Positions 41,218-50,800 of a stretch of DNA of 64,000 nt are shown here, one piece after another. Origin of the DNA: Sneathiella limimaris (lineage in GTDB: Bacteria; Pseudomonadota; Alphaproteobacteria; Sneathiellales; Sneathiellaceae). The notes beneath the pieces are model-generated. The model had not been told where the DNA came from. It saw nothing but the letters and a program-made list of their open reading frames with translations, and did no database searches. Within the stretch, counting starts at the first letter, position 1. The number at the start of each line of letters is the position of its first letter. The stretch lies in NCBI RefSeq assembly GCF_012932565.1, contig NZ_JABBYJ010000001.1, positions 496,001 through 560,000 of the forward strand. Reading direction: 5' to 3'. Position numbers and translations under genes: made by a program.

Positions 41218-42867
41218 ATGTCCAATAAACCGTCCCCTAAACGGACGATCAAAGACATGGTTTTTTCAAGTTCCCTTTATTCAAGCAGCCTGAAAATCAG
41301 AACACCCAAGCGGCTCCTTCATACACCTGTAGATGTGATACCTGGAGTAGGTGATAAGGCGGATACCCTCTTCAAAGGTTGCTTTTTGCTGGAAGGCGTT
41401 GAGAACAAGCTCAACAATAAAGAACCTTGGCTTGCTCAAAAAATGCCGCATCACTGGCATCGTGAACTTCATCGCTTTAACTGGGTGAGGGATTTCTCAG
41501 CGAATGGCAGCGATGCCGCAAAACGTCACGTCCGGGCACTTCTAACAAATTGGGTTCACTCTTTTGAAGAATATGAACCGCTTATCTGGGATCCGGATAT
41601 TATCGCCCGACGCCTGGTCAATTGGATGCAACAAAGCCCCTTCTTGCTAACCAGCAATGATGGAGATTTTAATTACAAGTTCCTGCGCTCCTTGCGCAAA
41701 CAATTGCAACACCTGCAGAGATACTGCCGATATTTTGCTCGAGAAAAAGACCAGTTTCTGTTTTATCTTGCCCTTTACCTTGGAAATGTCTGCTTTACAG
41801 ATACACAACCGCAAGCCCACCGCTTGCTTCAGAAGCTTATGGCTGAAATTGAAAAGGTAATCCTAAGCGATGGTTGTCATGTCAGTCGAAACCCTAGTCA
41901 GCTTCTGGAAACTCTGGCAGACCTTATTAGCTTAAGAGAAACCCTAAATAGAATGGAAGCGCCGATCCCGGAAGGACTGGAGCAAGCCATTGACCGGGCG
42001 ACAACCGCAGTTCGGTTTTTCCAGCATGGCGATGGTGATCTCGCCCTCTTCAATGGGTCAAAACTCATGGGGGAGGGAACGTGCGATCAACTGCTAGCAA
42101 TCAGTAATATTCTCGGCCGTTCTCCTCACAGTATGAAAGAAGGCGGGTTTGAACGACTAAAGGCGGGCCGATCTCTCATCCTTTTTGAAACCGGGCTTGC
42201 AGGTCGCCCCCAAAATGCCCTTCCCTATCATGGCGCAGGGAGTTTTGAGTTTAGCTACGGTCGCGACCGTATTATTGTGAATTGTGGAGCTCACCCAGAC
42301 CCGGAATCACCTTGGCACAAGGCACTTGCAGCAACCGCCGCTCACTCTACCCTATCTGTGGGAGATGCGAACGCGGTCTTTCCCGCCCCAGTGAAGGAAG
42401 GAGCTGAAGGACCAATTCAGGTCAGTGTTGAAGAAGAAGGTGGAAGCTTACTTCTTGTCTATCGCAATCCCTGCTTTGAGCAATCAGCAAAAATTCGTCA
42501 CCTTCGGCGGATATATTTAAGCTCTGATGGACGAGAAATTCGCGGGGAAGATACTGTCGAAACACTAGATCCGGCTGCCGATACAACTGATTTTGCTGTT
42601 CGCTTCCATATTCATCCAGACATTAGTATCTCCAAAAGCTTAGGGGGCAGAAGCCTACTGATGATGACACGTCAGGGAACGGGCTGGCAATTCCTCACAA
42701 GCCTTTCAGAAGCCGGCTTAGAGGAAAGCATCTACTGCAGCCGTCCTGGTGAAAAACGGCATAACAAGCAAATTGTTCTAAGGGGACGTCTCCATGGCGC
42801 AGAAACCCTGACAATAAAATGGGCCCTGCACCAGAAAAGCGACTCAACAAGCGATTCGAAAGGCTAA
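41218..42867 (+). CDS. Heparinase II/III family protein
   Basis: A 549-residue protein. The N-terminal half is an all-helical (alpha/alpha)6 toroid; WVRDFSANGSDAAKRHVRAL and DPDIIARRLVNWMQ are typical. The C-terminal half is the heparinase II/III beta-sandwich: YHGAGSFEFSYGRDRIIVNCG, HSTLSVGDANAV and RIYLSSDGREIRGEDT. There is no signal peptide, so a cytoplasmic or cell-envelope polysaccharide role is unclear. The start MSNKPSPK follows GGAGGAATT. It overlaps the convergent dehydrogenase gene by four bases. Confidence 0.85.
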   Translation: MSNKPSPKRTIKDMVFSSSLYSSSLKIRTPKRLLHTPVDVIPGVGDKADTLFKGCFLLEGVENKLNNKEPWLAQKMPHHWHRELHRFNWVRDFSANGSDAAKRHVRALLTNWVHSFEEYEPLIWDPDIIARRLVNWMQQSPFLLTSNDGDFNYKFLRSLRKQLQHLQRYCRYFAREKDQFLFYLALYLGNVCFTDTQPQAHRLLQKLMAEIEKVILSDGCHVSRNPSQLLETLADLISLRETLNRMEAPIPEGLEQAIDRATTAVRFFQHGDGDLALFNGSKLMGEGTCDQLLAISNILGRSPHSMKEGGFERLKAGRSLILFETGLAGRPQNALPYHGAGSFEFSYGRDRIIVNCGAHPDPESPWHKALAATAAHSTLSVGDANAVFPAPVKEGAEGPIQVSVEEEGGSLLLVYRNPCFEQSAKIRHLRRIYLSSDGREIRGEDTVETLDPAADTTDFAVRFHIHPDISISKSLGGRSLLMMTRQGTGWQFLTSLSEAGLEESIYCSRPGEKRHNKQIVLRGRLHGAETLTIKWALHQKSDSTSDSKG

Positions 42868-44168
42868 AGCTGCCAACGCTTGATACCGTTTGAAAAAGTG
42901 ACATCTCGCCAAATTCCTTTGATGTCAGCGAGAAGACCATTTTCCGTCATCATGCCTTCCAAGGCTGGAACCGACAGGTCCTTATAGACTGAGTGAGCCA
43001 CTGCACCGATAATGGCATCATACTTGGTCAAGGAGTTCAGGTTTTCCTTGAGATCAATATCCAGAAACTGGCGTGCTTCTTCCGGATCCGCCATTGGGTC
43101 ATGGACTTCCACAAGATGACCATGCGCCTCGAGTCCTGAGATGATTTCCGTTACCTTGGTGTTTCTAAGGTCGGGCACATTTTCCTTAAATGTCAGACCC
43201 AAAACCAATACCTTGCTGGAACTGTCAATTAGGCCACTTATGGTGTTGGCAATAAATTTGCCCATATTTTCGTTAATTCGGCGACCTGTCAGGATCAGAT
43301 CCGGGTCCTGCCCAACTTCACTTGCTTTGTGGGCGAGATAAAAGGGATCAATACCAATACAATGTCCGCCAACAAGACCAGGTGTGAAGTTCAGGAAGTT
43401 CCATTTCGTGCCTGCTGTTTCTAGAACATCGTAAGCAGAAATACCCAATTTTTGAAAGATCATCGTTGCTTCATTAATGAAGGCAATGTTGATATCCCTT
43501 TGTGCATTTTCAATAACCTTGGCCGCTTCAGCAGTTTTAATATTCCGCGCTCGAAACGTTCCTCCGGTTGTTGCCGCGCCATAAATTTTTTCAAGTAAAT
43601 CAGCGACTTCTTCTGTTTGACCAGAAATCACTTTGATAATCTTATCTACAGTGTGAACCTTATCACCTGGATTAATCCGCTCAGGTGAATATCCAAGGAA
43701 AAACTCTTCACCACATTTTAAGCCTGAAATCTCTTCCAAAAGCGGGCCACATACATCTTCAGTAACACCTGGGTAAACGGTACTTTCAACCACGACCACA
43801 GCACCCTTCTTCAAGATCGGGCCCACGGCACGGCAAGCTGAGCGTAGAGGTTCCAAATCAGGTTTATCGCCCTCGTCAACAGGTGTCGGGACGGTAACGA
43901 TATGGACATCCGCATCTTTTGTTTCTGAAATATCCGTCGTAAACGTCATGCTACTCGCACGTAGAGCGGGACTATCCAGTTCAAAGGTTCGATCATATCC
44001 ACCCTTCAACTCTTTTACACGAGAGCCACTAATGTCATATCCAATTACCTTGAACTGTCGTGCTAATGCAACTGCAAGTGGAAGGCCGACGTAGCCAAGC
44101 CCTACAACAGAAACAAACAACTCTTGAACAGGTTTGTGAATAGCAAAAACATCTGAAGAGTTAGACAT
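42864..44168 (-). CDS. Nucleotide-sugar dehydrogenase (UDP-N-acetylgalactosamine dehydrogenase type, TviB/WbpA-like)
   Basis: A 434-residue UDP-glucose/GDP-mannose dehydrogenase-family enzyme that oxidises a sugar C6 to a uronic acid using NAD+. The NAD motif is VVGLGYVGLPLAVALA; VESTVYPGVTEDV, FLGYSPERINPGD, AEAAKVIENAQRDINIAFINE and the catalytic Cys in GLVGGHCIGIDPFYLAHKA place it with TviB/WbpA proteins. It probably supplies a surface polysaccharide precursor. It stands alone on this strand, between the heparinase-like gene and purH. Confidence 0.9.
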   Translation of the reverse strand: MSNSSDVFAIHKPVQELFVSVVGLGYVGLPLAVALARQFKVIGYDISGSRVKELKGGYDRTFELDSPALRASSMTFTTDISETKDADVHIVTVPTPVDEGDKPDLEPLRSACRAVGPILKKGAVVVVESTVYPGVTEDVCGPLLEEISGLKCGEEFFLGYSPERINPGDKVHTVDKIIKVISGQTEEVADLLEKIYGAATTGGTFRARNIKTAEAAKVIENAQRDINIAFINEATMIFQKLGISAYDVLETAGTKWNFLNFTPGLVGGHCIGIDPFYLAHKASEVGQDPDLILTGRRINENMGKFIANTISGLIDSSSKVLVLGLTFKENVPDLRNTKVTEIISGLEAHGHLVEVHDPMADPEEARQFLDIDLKENLNSLTKYDAIIGAVAHSVYKDLSVPALEGMMTENGLLADIKGIWRDVTFSNGIKRWQL

Positions 44169-44401
44169 ATCTCGATTTTCTTTCTTTAAAATCTGAATTC
44201 TAGTGAAGTCCTTTTAGCGCAACTTAGCAATCAATACATATACAATTAGTAAAGATCGTGACTATTTCGCGAAATAAGACAAGTTACCTGTAAATAATTC
44301 CTTATGACTGAAAAAATAAATACGGAAAGACGGTTCCTGTTTTGCGCCCATCATGCTATGACGCGCCCAGTCTGAAAGCCCAATTTTCCGCTACAGGATA
44401 T

Positions 44402-46006
44402 ATGTCAATGTCTGCTTCTGATTTGCAACCTATCACCCGTGCCCTTATTTCCGTTTCTGATAAAACTGGCTTAGTCGAACTTGGCAAAGCCCTGAACGCC
44501 CATAATGTGGAAATCCTCTCCACCGGAGGCAGTGCTAAAATGCTGGCTGAGGCCGGTGTTCCAGTGACTGAAGTTGCAGATCACACCAAGTTTCCTGAAA
44601 TGATGGACGGTCGGGTTAAAACGCTACATCCGATTATTCATGGAGGTATTTTGGCTCTTCGCGACAATGCAAACCATGTTGAAGCTATGAAAACACACAA
44701 CATTGGCCCCATTGATCTCGTGGTAGTTAATCTCTATCCGTTTGAAGAAACCGTTGCCAAAGGCGCGGATTTCCACACTTGTATCGAAAATATAGATATT
44801 GGTGGACCTGCCATGATCCGTTCCGCTGCCAAAAACTATGGCTTTGTGAACGTTGTAACCGATGCCGCAGATTATCAATTGATTATTGATGAACTCTCCG
44901 CAAACGATGGAAAGACCTCAATTGAAACCCGAAAGAAACTGGCAGCCAAAGCCTATGCCCGGACCGGTTCATATGATGCTGCAATTTCAGCATGGTATGC
45001 AGAACAGCTTGGCGAGGAATTTCCGGATCGTCTGGTTTTAGCAGGAACACGCCAACAAGTACTGCGCTACGGCGAAAACCCTCATCAGTCTGCTGCTTTC
45101 TACGCGAACTCAGAGAAGCGAATCGGTGTTGCCTCAGCAACTCAGGTCCAGGGCAAAGAACTTTCCTACAACAACTTTAATGACACAGATGCCGCATTCG
45201 AACTGGTAGCCGAGTTTAAACCAGAGGTTAGTGGTCCTGCTTGTGCGATCATTAAACACGCCAACCCTTGTGGTGTCGCCACAGGAAAAACACTGGCAGA
45301 AGCCTATCGGTCTGCTTTTGCCTGTGACACAACATCAGCATTTGGCGGCATCATTGCGACCAACCAGACTTTGGATGCGGAAACTGCCGAAGAAATCGTC
45401 AAAATCTTCACGGAAGTCATTATTGCCCCTGATGCAACAGACGAAGCAAAAGCATTGATCGCCGCAAAGAAAAATCTGCGGCTTTTACTGACCGGTGGCC
45501 TTCCTGATCCAAGTTATGGGGGAAGGCTCGTAAAATCTCTTGCTGGTGGTTACCTGATCCAAGGGCGGGACAACGCGCTGACAGCAACACCGGAGCTGAA
45601 AGTTGTCACAAAACGTGCCCCGACCGAACAGGAAATGGCCGACCTGAAATTTGCGTTCACAGTTGGCAAGCATGTTAAATCAAACGCTATTATCTATGCT
45701 CGCGATGGTGCGACTGTTGGTATCGGTGCAGGACAAATGAGCCGTGTGGACAGTTCAAAGATTGCAGCCTCTAAATCATTGGAGGCAGCGCAAAATGCGG
45801 GCGAAACAGAAGCTTGGGCAAAAGGATCTGTCGTTGCTTCCGACGCATTCTTCCCATTTGCAGATGGTTTGCTTGCTGCAGCAGAAGCTGGAGCGACAGC
45901 CGTGATCCAACCCGGTGGTTCCATGCGTGATGATGAGGTCATTCAGGCCGCAGACGAGGCCGGACTTGCAATGGTCTTTACTGGTATGCGTCACTTCCGC
46001 CATTAA
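44402..46006 (+). CDS. purH: Bifunctional AICAR formyltransferase / IMP cyclohydrolase
   Basis: A 534-residue enzyme for the last two steps of IMP synthesis. The N-terminal MGS-like cyclohydrolase domain ([46 protein letters not shown]) is followed by the formyltransferase domain ([55 protein letters not shown]). ATG 44402 is chosen after AGGATAT; MSASDLQ at 44408 is equally possible. Confidence 0.96.
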   Translation: MSMSASDLQPITRALISVSDKTGLVELGKALNAHNVEILSTGGSAKMLAEAGVPVTEVADHTKFPEMMDGRVKTLHPIIHGGILALRDNANHVEAMKTHNIGPIDLVVVNLYPFEETVAKGADFHTCIENIDIGGPAMIRSAAKNYGFVNVVTDAADYQLIIDELSANDGKTSIETRKKLAAKAYARTGSYDAAISAWYAEQLGEEFPDRLVLAGTRQQVLRYGENPHQSAAFYANSEKRIGVASATQVQGKELSYNNFNDTDAAFELVAEFKPEVSGPACAIIKHANPCGVATGKTLAEAYRSAFACDTTSAFGGIIATNQTLDAETAEEIVKIFTEVIIAPDATDEAKALIAAKKNLRLLLTGGLPDPSYGGRLVKSLAGGYLIQGRDNALTATPELKVVTKRAPTEQEMADLKFAFTVGKHVKSNAIIYARDGATVGIGAGQMSRVDSSKIAASKSLEAAQNAGETEAWAKGSVVASDAFFPFADGLLAAAEAGATAVIQPGGSMRDDEVIQAADEAGLAMVFTGMRHFRH

Positions 46007-46030
46007 TCCTGAAACTAAAGGGGTCTAGAC

Positions 46031-46345
46031 ATGATCGTTACAACAACAGGTTCTATTGAAGGTAAGAAAATCACTCAGTATCACGGCGTTGTTGCGGGTG
46101 AAGCCGTAATGGGTGCAAACTTTATTCGGGATTTCTTTGCCCGTGTCACTGACGTATTAGGAGGACGCTCTGGCGCGTATCAGAAAGAACTTCGTAAGGC
46201 CCGGGAACTCGCTGTTGAAGAGCTAATGGAAGAAGCTCAGTCCCTCGGAGCCAATGCTGTTGTTGGCATTAGCCTGGATACAGAAGTCATGGGCGAAAGC
46301 ATGCTGATGATGGTGGCAACCGGGACGGCTGTAACCGTCGAATAA
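46031..46345 (+). CDS. YbjQ/UPF0145 family protein
   Basis: A 104-residue protein of the heavy-metal-binding YbjQ family. It has [40 protein letters not shown] and [16 protein letters not shown], with [11 protein letters not shown] at the end. These small proteins form pentamers of unknown function. It follows purH by 24 bases and is closed by a shared terminator. Confidence 0.9.
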   Translation: MIVTTTGSIEGKKITQYHGVVAGEAVMGANFIRDFFARVTDVLGGRSGAYQKELRKARELAVEELMEEAQSLGANAVVGISLDTEVMGESMLMMVATGTAVTVE

Positions 46346-46360
46346 GAAAAATCGCTGAAA

Positions 46361-46396
46361 AGAAAGAGCCGGGAAATTATCTTTCCCGGCTTTTCT
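46361..46396. terminator. Bidirectional terminator between ybjQ and the MFS gene
   Basis: AGCCGGGAAA (46367-46376) pairs with TTTCCCGGCT (46382-46391), 5-base loop, with a T-run after it and A's before it, so it can serve both convergent genes. Confidence 0.8.
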
Positions 46397-46401
46397 TATT
46401 C

Positions 46402-47736
46402 CTAGTCTGCCTCTGCTTCACGAACAAAGCTCATCAAAGCAGCTCCAATAATCAGCAACAAGAAAATCACAATCATCGCAGGTCGCTGCTGACCGGTGAT
46501 ATCGGTAACCACACCGATCAAAAATGGCGCCACAAAAGCTGTTGCCTTCCCGGAAAATGCGAAAAGCCCAAAAAACTCACCCATCTTGTCGGGCGGAGAT
46601 AGTCTAGCAACCAGGGTTCGGCTTGCCGCTTGAGCAGGTCCAAAGAAAAAACCCATAATAAATGCAAAACCAATAAAAACGAGCTCTGCAGGACTGGAAA
46701 GCATCGCACTGTCTTCTGTAGGCATGGCCGCTGGCAAACCAAACAACACTTCTCCATCGCTGATGGACAAAACCCCCATAGAGGCCACAGCCAAACCCAG
46801 AACAGAGATGACAATTGTCGGTTTGGAGCCTAATCGATCATCCAAAGCCCCGCCAACAAACGATCCGGCAATCGCGAAGACATTGATCAGGATCCCAAAG
46901 ATCCCCAAGGTCATTGTCTCCCAGCCAAAAAGGCCTGCTGCATAAATCCCGGAAAAACCGATCAAAGCAAGAATGCCATCATTATAAAACATGCGGGCAA
47001 ACAGGAAAAAAAGGATGTTCCGGTAGTCTTTTAAGGATCGGAACGTTGCGATTAGTTGGGAAAGCCCAACCCGAACCGCTTTCCCTTTTGCAATGCCTGA
47101 AGGTTTCGCATCTGGCGTAAAAAGCATCATCGGAATGATGAAAATGACAAACCAAACGGCAGATAAGGGCCCTGTAATCCGGTCATGTTCATGAGCGGCC
47201 TTATCCAGTCCAAATAGCGGTGTATCCGGCAATGAAAACCCAAGCAGTACAATAAAGAGGGCTGTTAATCCCCCCAGATACCCCATTCCCCAACCCAGAC
47301 CAGATAAACGGCCTATCCGGTCCCGTGAAGTCAGAGATGGTAACATGGCATTGTTAAACACCAGAGAAAACTCGACCCCAACGGTGCCAACGACCAAGGC
47401 TGCAAGGATCAGATAGATACCTGTTGTTTGCCCAGGAACCGCCCACCAAAGCGCAAAACTCCCTAGTGCACAGAGAACTACAAATACTAAAATCCAAGGT
47501 TTTCGGGGGCCCCCTGCATCTGCAATTGAGCCAAATACTGGACTTAAAATCGCAATAAGAAACCCTGCTATCGCTTGCGTGTAAGCCCAATAGGCTTGAC
47601 CCTCAGCCGGATTACCGATCACAACTGACGTGAAATAGGGCGCAAAGATAAAAGTCGTAATGACCGTGAAGTAGGGCTGGTTTGCCCAGTCAAACATGGC
47701 CCATGAAAATTTACCGAGTTTAGACGCTTCCTGCAT
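46402..47736 (-). CDS. MFS transporter, UMF1/Atg22-like
   Basis: A 444-residue 12-span carrier. The start LGKFSWAMFDWANQPYFTVI is typical of the UMF1 family, and the first loop motif reads GSIADAGGPRKPWI, close to the MFS G-x-x-x-D-R-x-G-R-R pattern. FGPAQAASRTLVARLSPPDKMGEFFGLF is another family marker. The relatives in fungi export amino acids from the vacuole; the bacterial substrate is unknown. It lies 79 bases after NAD-glutamate dehydrogenase on the same strand, which fits an amino acid link. Confidence 0.87.
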   Translation of the reverse strand: MQEASKLGKFSWAMFDWANQPYFTVITTFIFAPYFTSVVIGNPAEGQAYWAYTQAIAGFLIAILSPVFGSIADAGGPRKPWILVFVVLCALGSFALWWAVPGQTTGIYLILAALVVGTVGVEFSLVFNNAMLPSLTSRDRIGRLSGLGWGMGYLGGLTALFIVLLGFSLPDTPLFGLDKAAHEHDRITGPLSAVWFVIFIIPMMLFTPDAKPSGIAKGKAVRVGLSQLIATFRSLKDYRNILFFLFARMFYNDGILALIGFSGIYAAGLFGWETMTLGIFGILINVFAIAGSFVGGALDDRLGSKPTIVISVLGLAVASMGVLSISDGEVLFGLPAAMPTEDSAMLSSPAELVFIGFAFIMGFFFGPAQAASRTLVARLSPPDKMGEFFGLFAFSGKATAFVAPFLIGVVTDITGQQRPAMIVIFLLLIIGAALMSFVREAEAD

Positions 47737-47815
47737 AACTGCGCTCCCCTCCCACGCTTTTCGACAGTCTACGCGAAAAGCGGGAGAGGAGAAGCAAAAT
47801 TGCAGGACAGTTTTA

Positions 47816-50800
47816 TTAACTAATCATGGATCTAAACTGACGGTTGGCGAATGCCAGTTTGGAAATATCCACTCCGCCACTGGTTTTAAACTCTTCAATC
47901 AATTCACGAGATCGCCTGATTGGGCTGGAGTGAATTTCTTCCCAGTGTTCAAGTGCCTTAATGCCCTTATGGCCGTTGGCATCCGCAAATACGGAATTCG
48001 TCAATGCTCTCTGTTGACCATAGAGGTCATCAATAATGGCAGTAATTGCCAGACGCTCCCAATGGTTTTCTGGGTCTATGGCTTCCGCTGCGTTCCGCAA
48101 CCAATCCAGATTCAGATTAGCACCCACGGCATAATAGACTTCACCAACCTCTGCAATTGGTCGCGAAGACAAACGGCCTACTTGCACCACATCCAGCGAT
48201 GAGCGAAGAGGTGCAAAGGCAGAAATACGGTGCGATAAAACATCTGGCACATTGTTGCTCGTCAGATATTTCACCCGATCCTGATAAAGTTTGCGGCCAG
48301 CCTCGCTTAAGAGACCTTCTAGCTCTTTTTCGAGCTCCTTCATTGCCGGGGCCAATTCCTTAATCTGAGTTGAGATATCAAATGGAAGTGGTAAATGGCG
48401 AAGACACCAAAGTGTAGCCCGCCGGAGCAACATCTGCGTTGCATCAATCATATGCCCCTGAACAACTGTATCTACTTTATTGTCGTGAGATTCAATCTCT
48501 GCCCAAACTTTCTCCAGATCGAACACCTCGACTATCAAGGCATAGGCCCGGGCAACATCATCAACACTAACTCCCTGCTCCTCGACCATCTGCATCACAA
48601 AAGTGATCCCAGCCCTGTTGATCAAAGAGTTGATCACGACGGTTGTGATGATTTCCCGACGGAGTCGATGGGTAGAGATATATTTAGCGTATTTCGCCCG
48701 AAGTTGGGGTGGAAAATATTCTTTCAACCAACTTTCAAAAAACGGATCGTCCGGCAAATCAGTCTCAAGGATATCTGAATAGAGTGTCATCTTTGCATAG
48801 GCTAATAGAACACACATTTCTGGACGTGATAAGCCAACACCAGCGCTAGCGCGGCGATCCAGTTCCTCATCATCAGGAAGGTTTTCAACAGTGCGGTTTA
48901 AGCGACCTTGCTTTTCAAGTTCTCTCATAAACCGGATCTGCTCATTAAAATTAGCAATGCTCTGACGAGTGGCGGTTGTTAATGCCTGTGTTTGCAGATA
49001 GTTATCCTCCAAAACATGTTCTGCAACATCATCAGTCATATCTGCCAGCAACCGATCTCGCTGCTTGTCGGTCATCTCCCCATCGTCAAGGACGGTGCGA
49101 AGCAGGATCTTGATATTAACCTCATGGTCAGAACAATCCACACCGGCAGAATTATCGATGGCATCGGTGTTAAGGCGGCCACCTTTCAACGAATATTCGA
49201 TACGGCCATTTTGAGTTACCCCGAGATTACCACCCTCTCCAATCACCTTGGCCCGAACTTCCTTACCATCAATCCGGATAGCGTCATTGGCTCTGTCACC
49301 CGCAGCACTATGACTTTCATGAGAAGCTTTGATGTAGGTTCCGATACCGCCGAACCATAGAAGGTCAACTTCGGACTGCAGAATAACTGAAATCAATTCG
49401 TTAGGAGTTAGCTTGGAGGCCTTTAATCCAAGTAGTTTTTTAATCTCTGGCGTTAATTCTACGGACTTAGCCTGACGGCTAAAAACCCCACCTCCTTTAG
49501 AGATCAGTTTAGGATCATAGTCCTCCCACGAAGAGCGCGGCAACTTGAACATCCTTTCCCGCTCTTTAAAAGATTTAGCCGGATCTGGATCAGGATCCAG
49601 GAAGATGTTTCGGTGATCAAAAGCTGCGACCAATTTGATATGTTTTGACAGCAGCATACCGTTGCCAAACACATCGCCAGACATATCGCCGATACCAGCG
49701 ACAGTGAACTCCTCTTCCTGAATGTTTTTGCCAAGCTCTCTAAAATGCCGTTTCACAGATTCCCATGCACCACGGGCAGTGATACCCATTTTCTTATGGT
49801 CATAGCCAGCCGCGCCACCAGACGCGAAAGCATCACCGAGCCAAAAGCCATAGCTAATCGCAACTTCATTTGCGATGTCAGAGAAAGTCGCAGTTCCTTT
49901 ATCTGCAGCAACAACGAGATATGGATCGTCTCCATCATGACGCACCACATCTTTCGGCGGTACGACTGAGCCCGCAACCAAATTGTCAGTTACATCCAAC
50001 AACCCGGAGATAAAAATTTTATAGCATTCAATGCCTTCCTGCTGCACTTCTTCTCGGGTGCCGCCAACTGGCAGACGTTTCGGATAAAATCCACCTTTAG
50101 AGCCCACAGGAACAATCACTGTGTTTTTGACCATCTGGGCTTTCATCAGCCCGAGAACCTCAGTTCGGAAATCTTCACGCCGATCGGACCAACGAAGACC
50201 GCCGCGAGCCACCGTGCCACCTCGAAGATGCACACCTTCAACGCGCGGGCTGTAGACAAAAATCTCCACATGAGGTCTTGGCAGAGGTAACTCGTCAATT
50301 TTCTGACTGTTAAGCTTAAAGGAGAAGTATGGTTTCTCTTCCTCCCCAACATCTTTTTGATAGAAGTTGGTCCGCAATGTGTTTTCAATCAGATTAAGAT
50401 ACCGTCTCAGAATTCGATCTTCATCCAGGCTCGCGACCTGCTCCAATGCCTCAATGATTGAACCTCTAGTTTCCTTGAAAGCCGCTTTTCGGTCCTTTTT
50501 CATTTTGGGGTCGAAACGAATTTCAAAAAGCTTGACCAAAAGCCTGCTAATCTGGGGGTTCGCTGCAAGGGTATTCGCCATATAAGACTGCGAAAATGTA
50601 ATACCGGCTTGTCGGAGATATTTCGCATAAGCCCTTAGCACAGCAACATTTGACCAGCTTAATCCTGCCAGCATAACAAGCCGGTTAAACCCATCACTCT
50701 CAGTTGTTCCTCTCCAGACGCGTAAGAATGTTTCTTCAAACTTGGCCTTGAGTTGATGCAAATCCAGCTCAACCCCACCTGGCTCAATTAACTCAAAATC

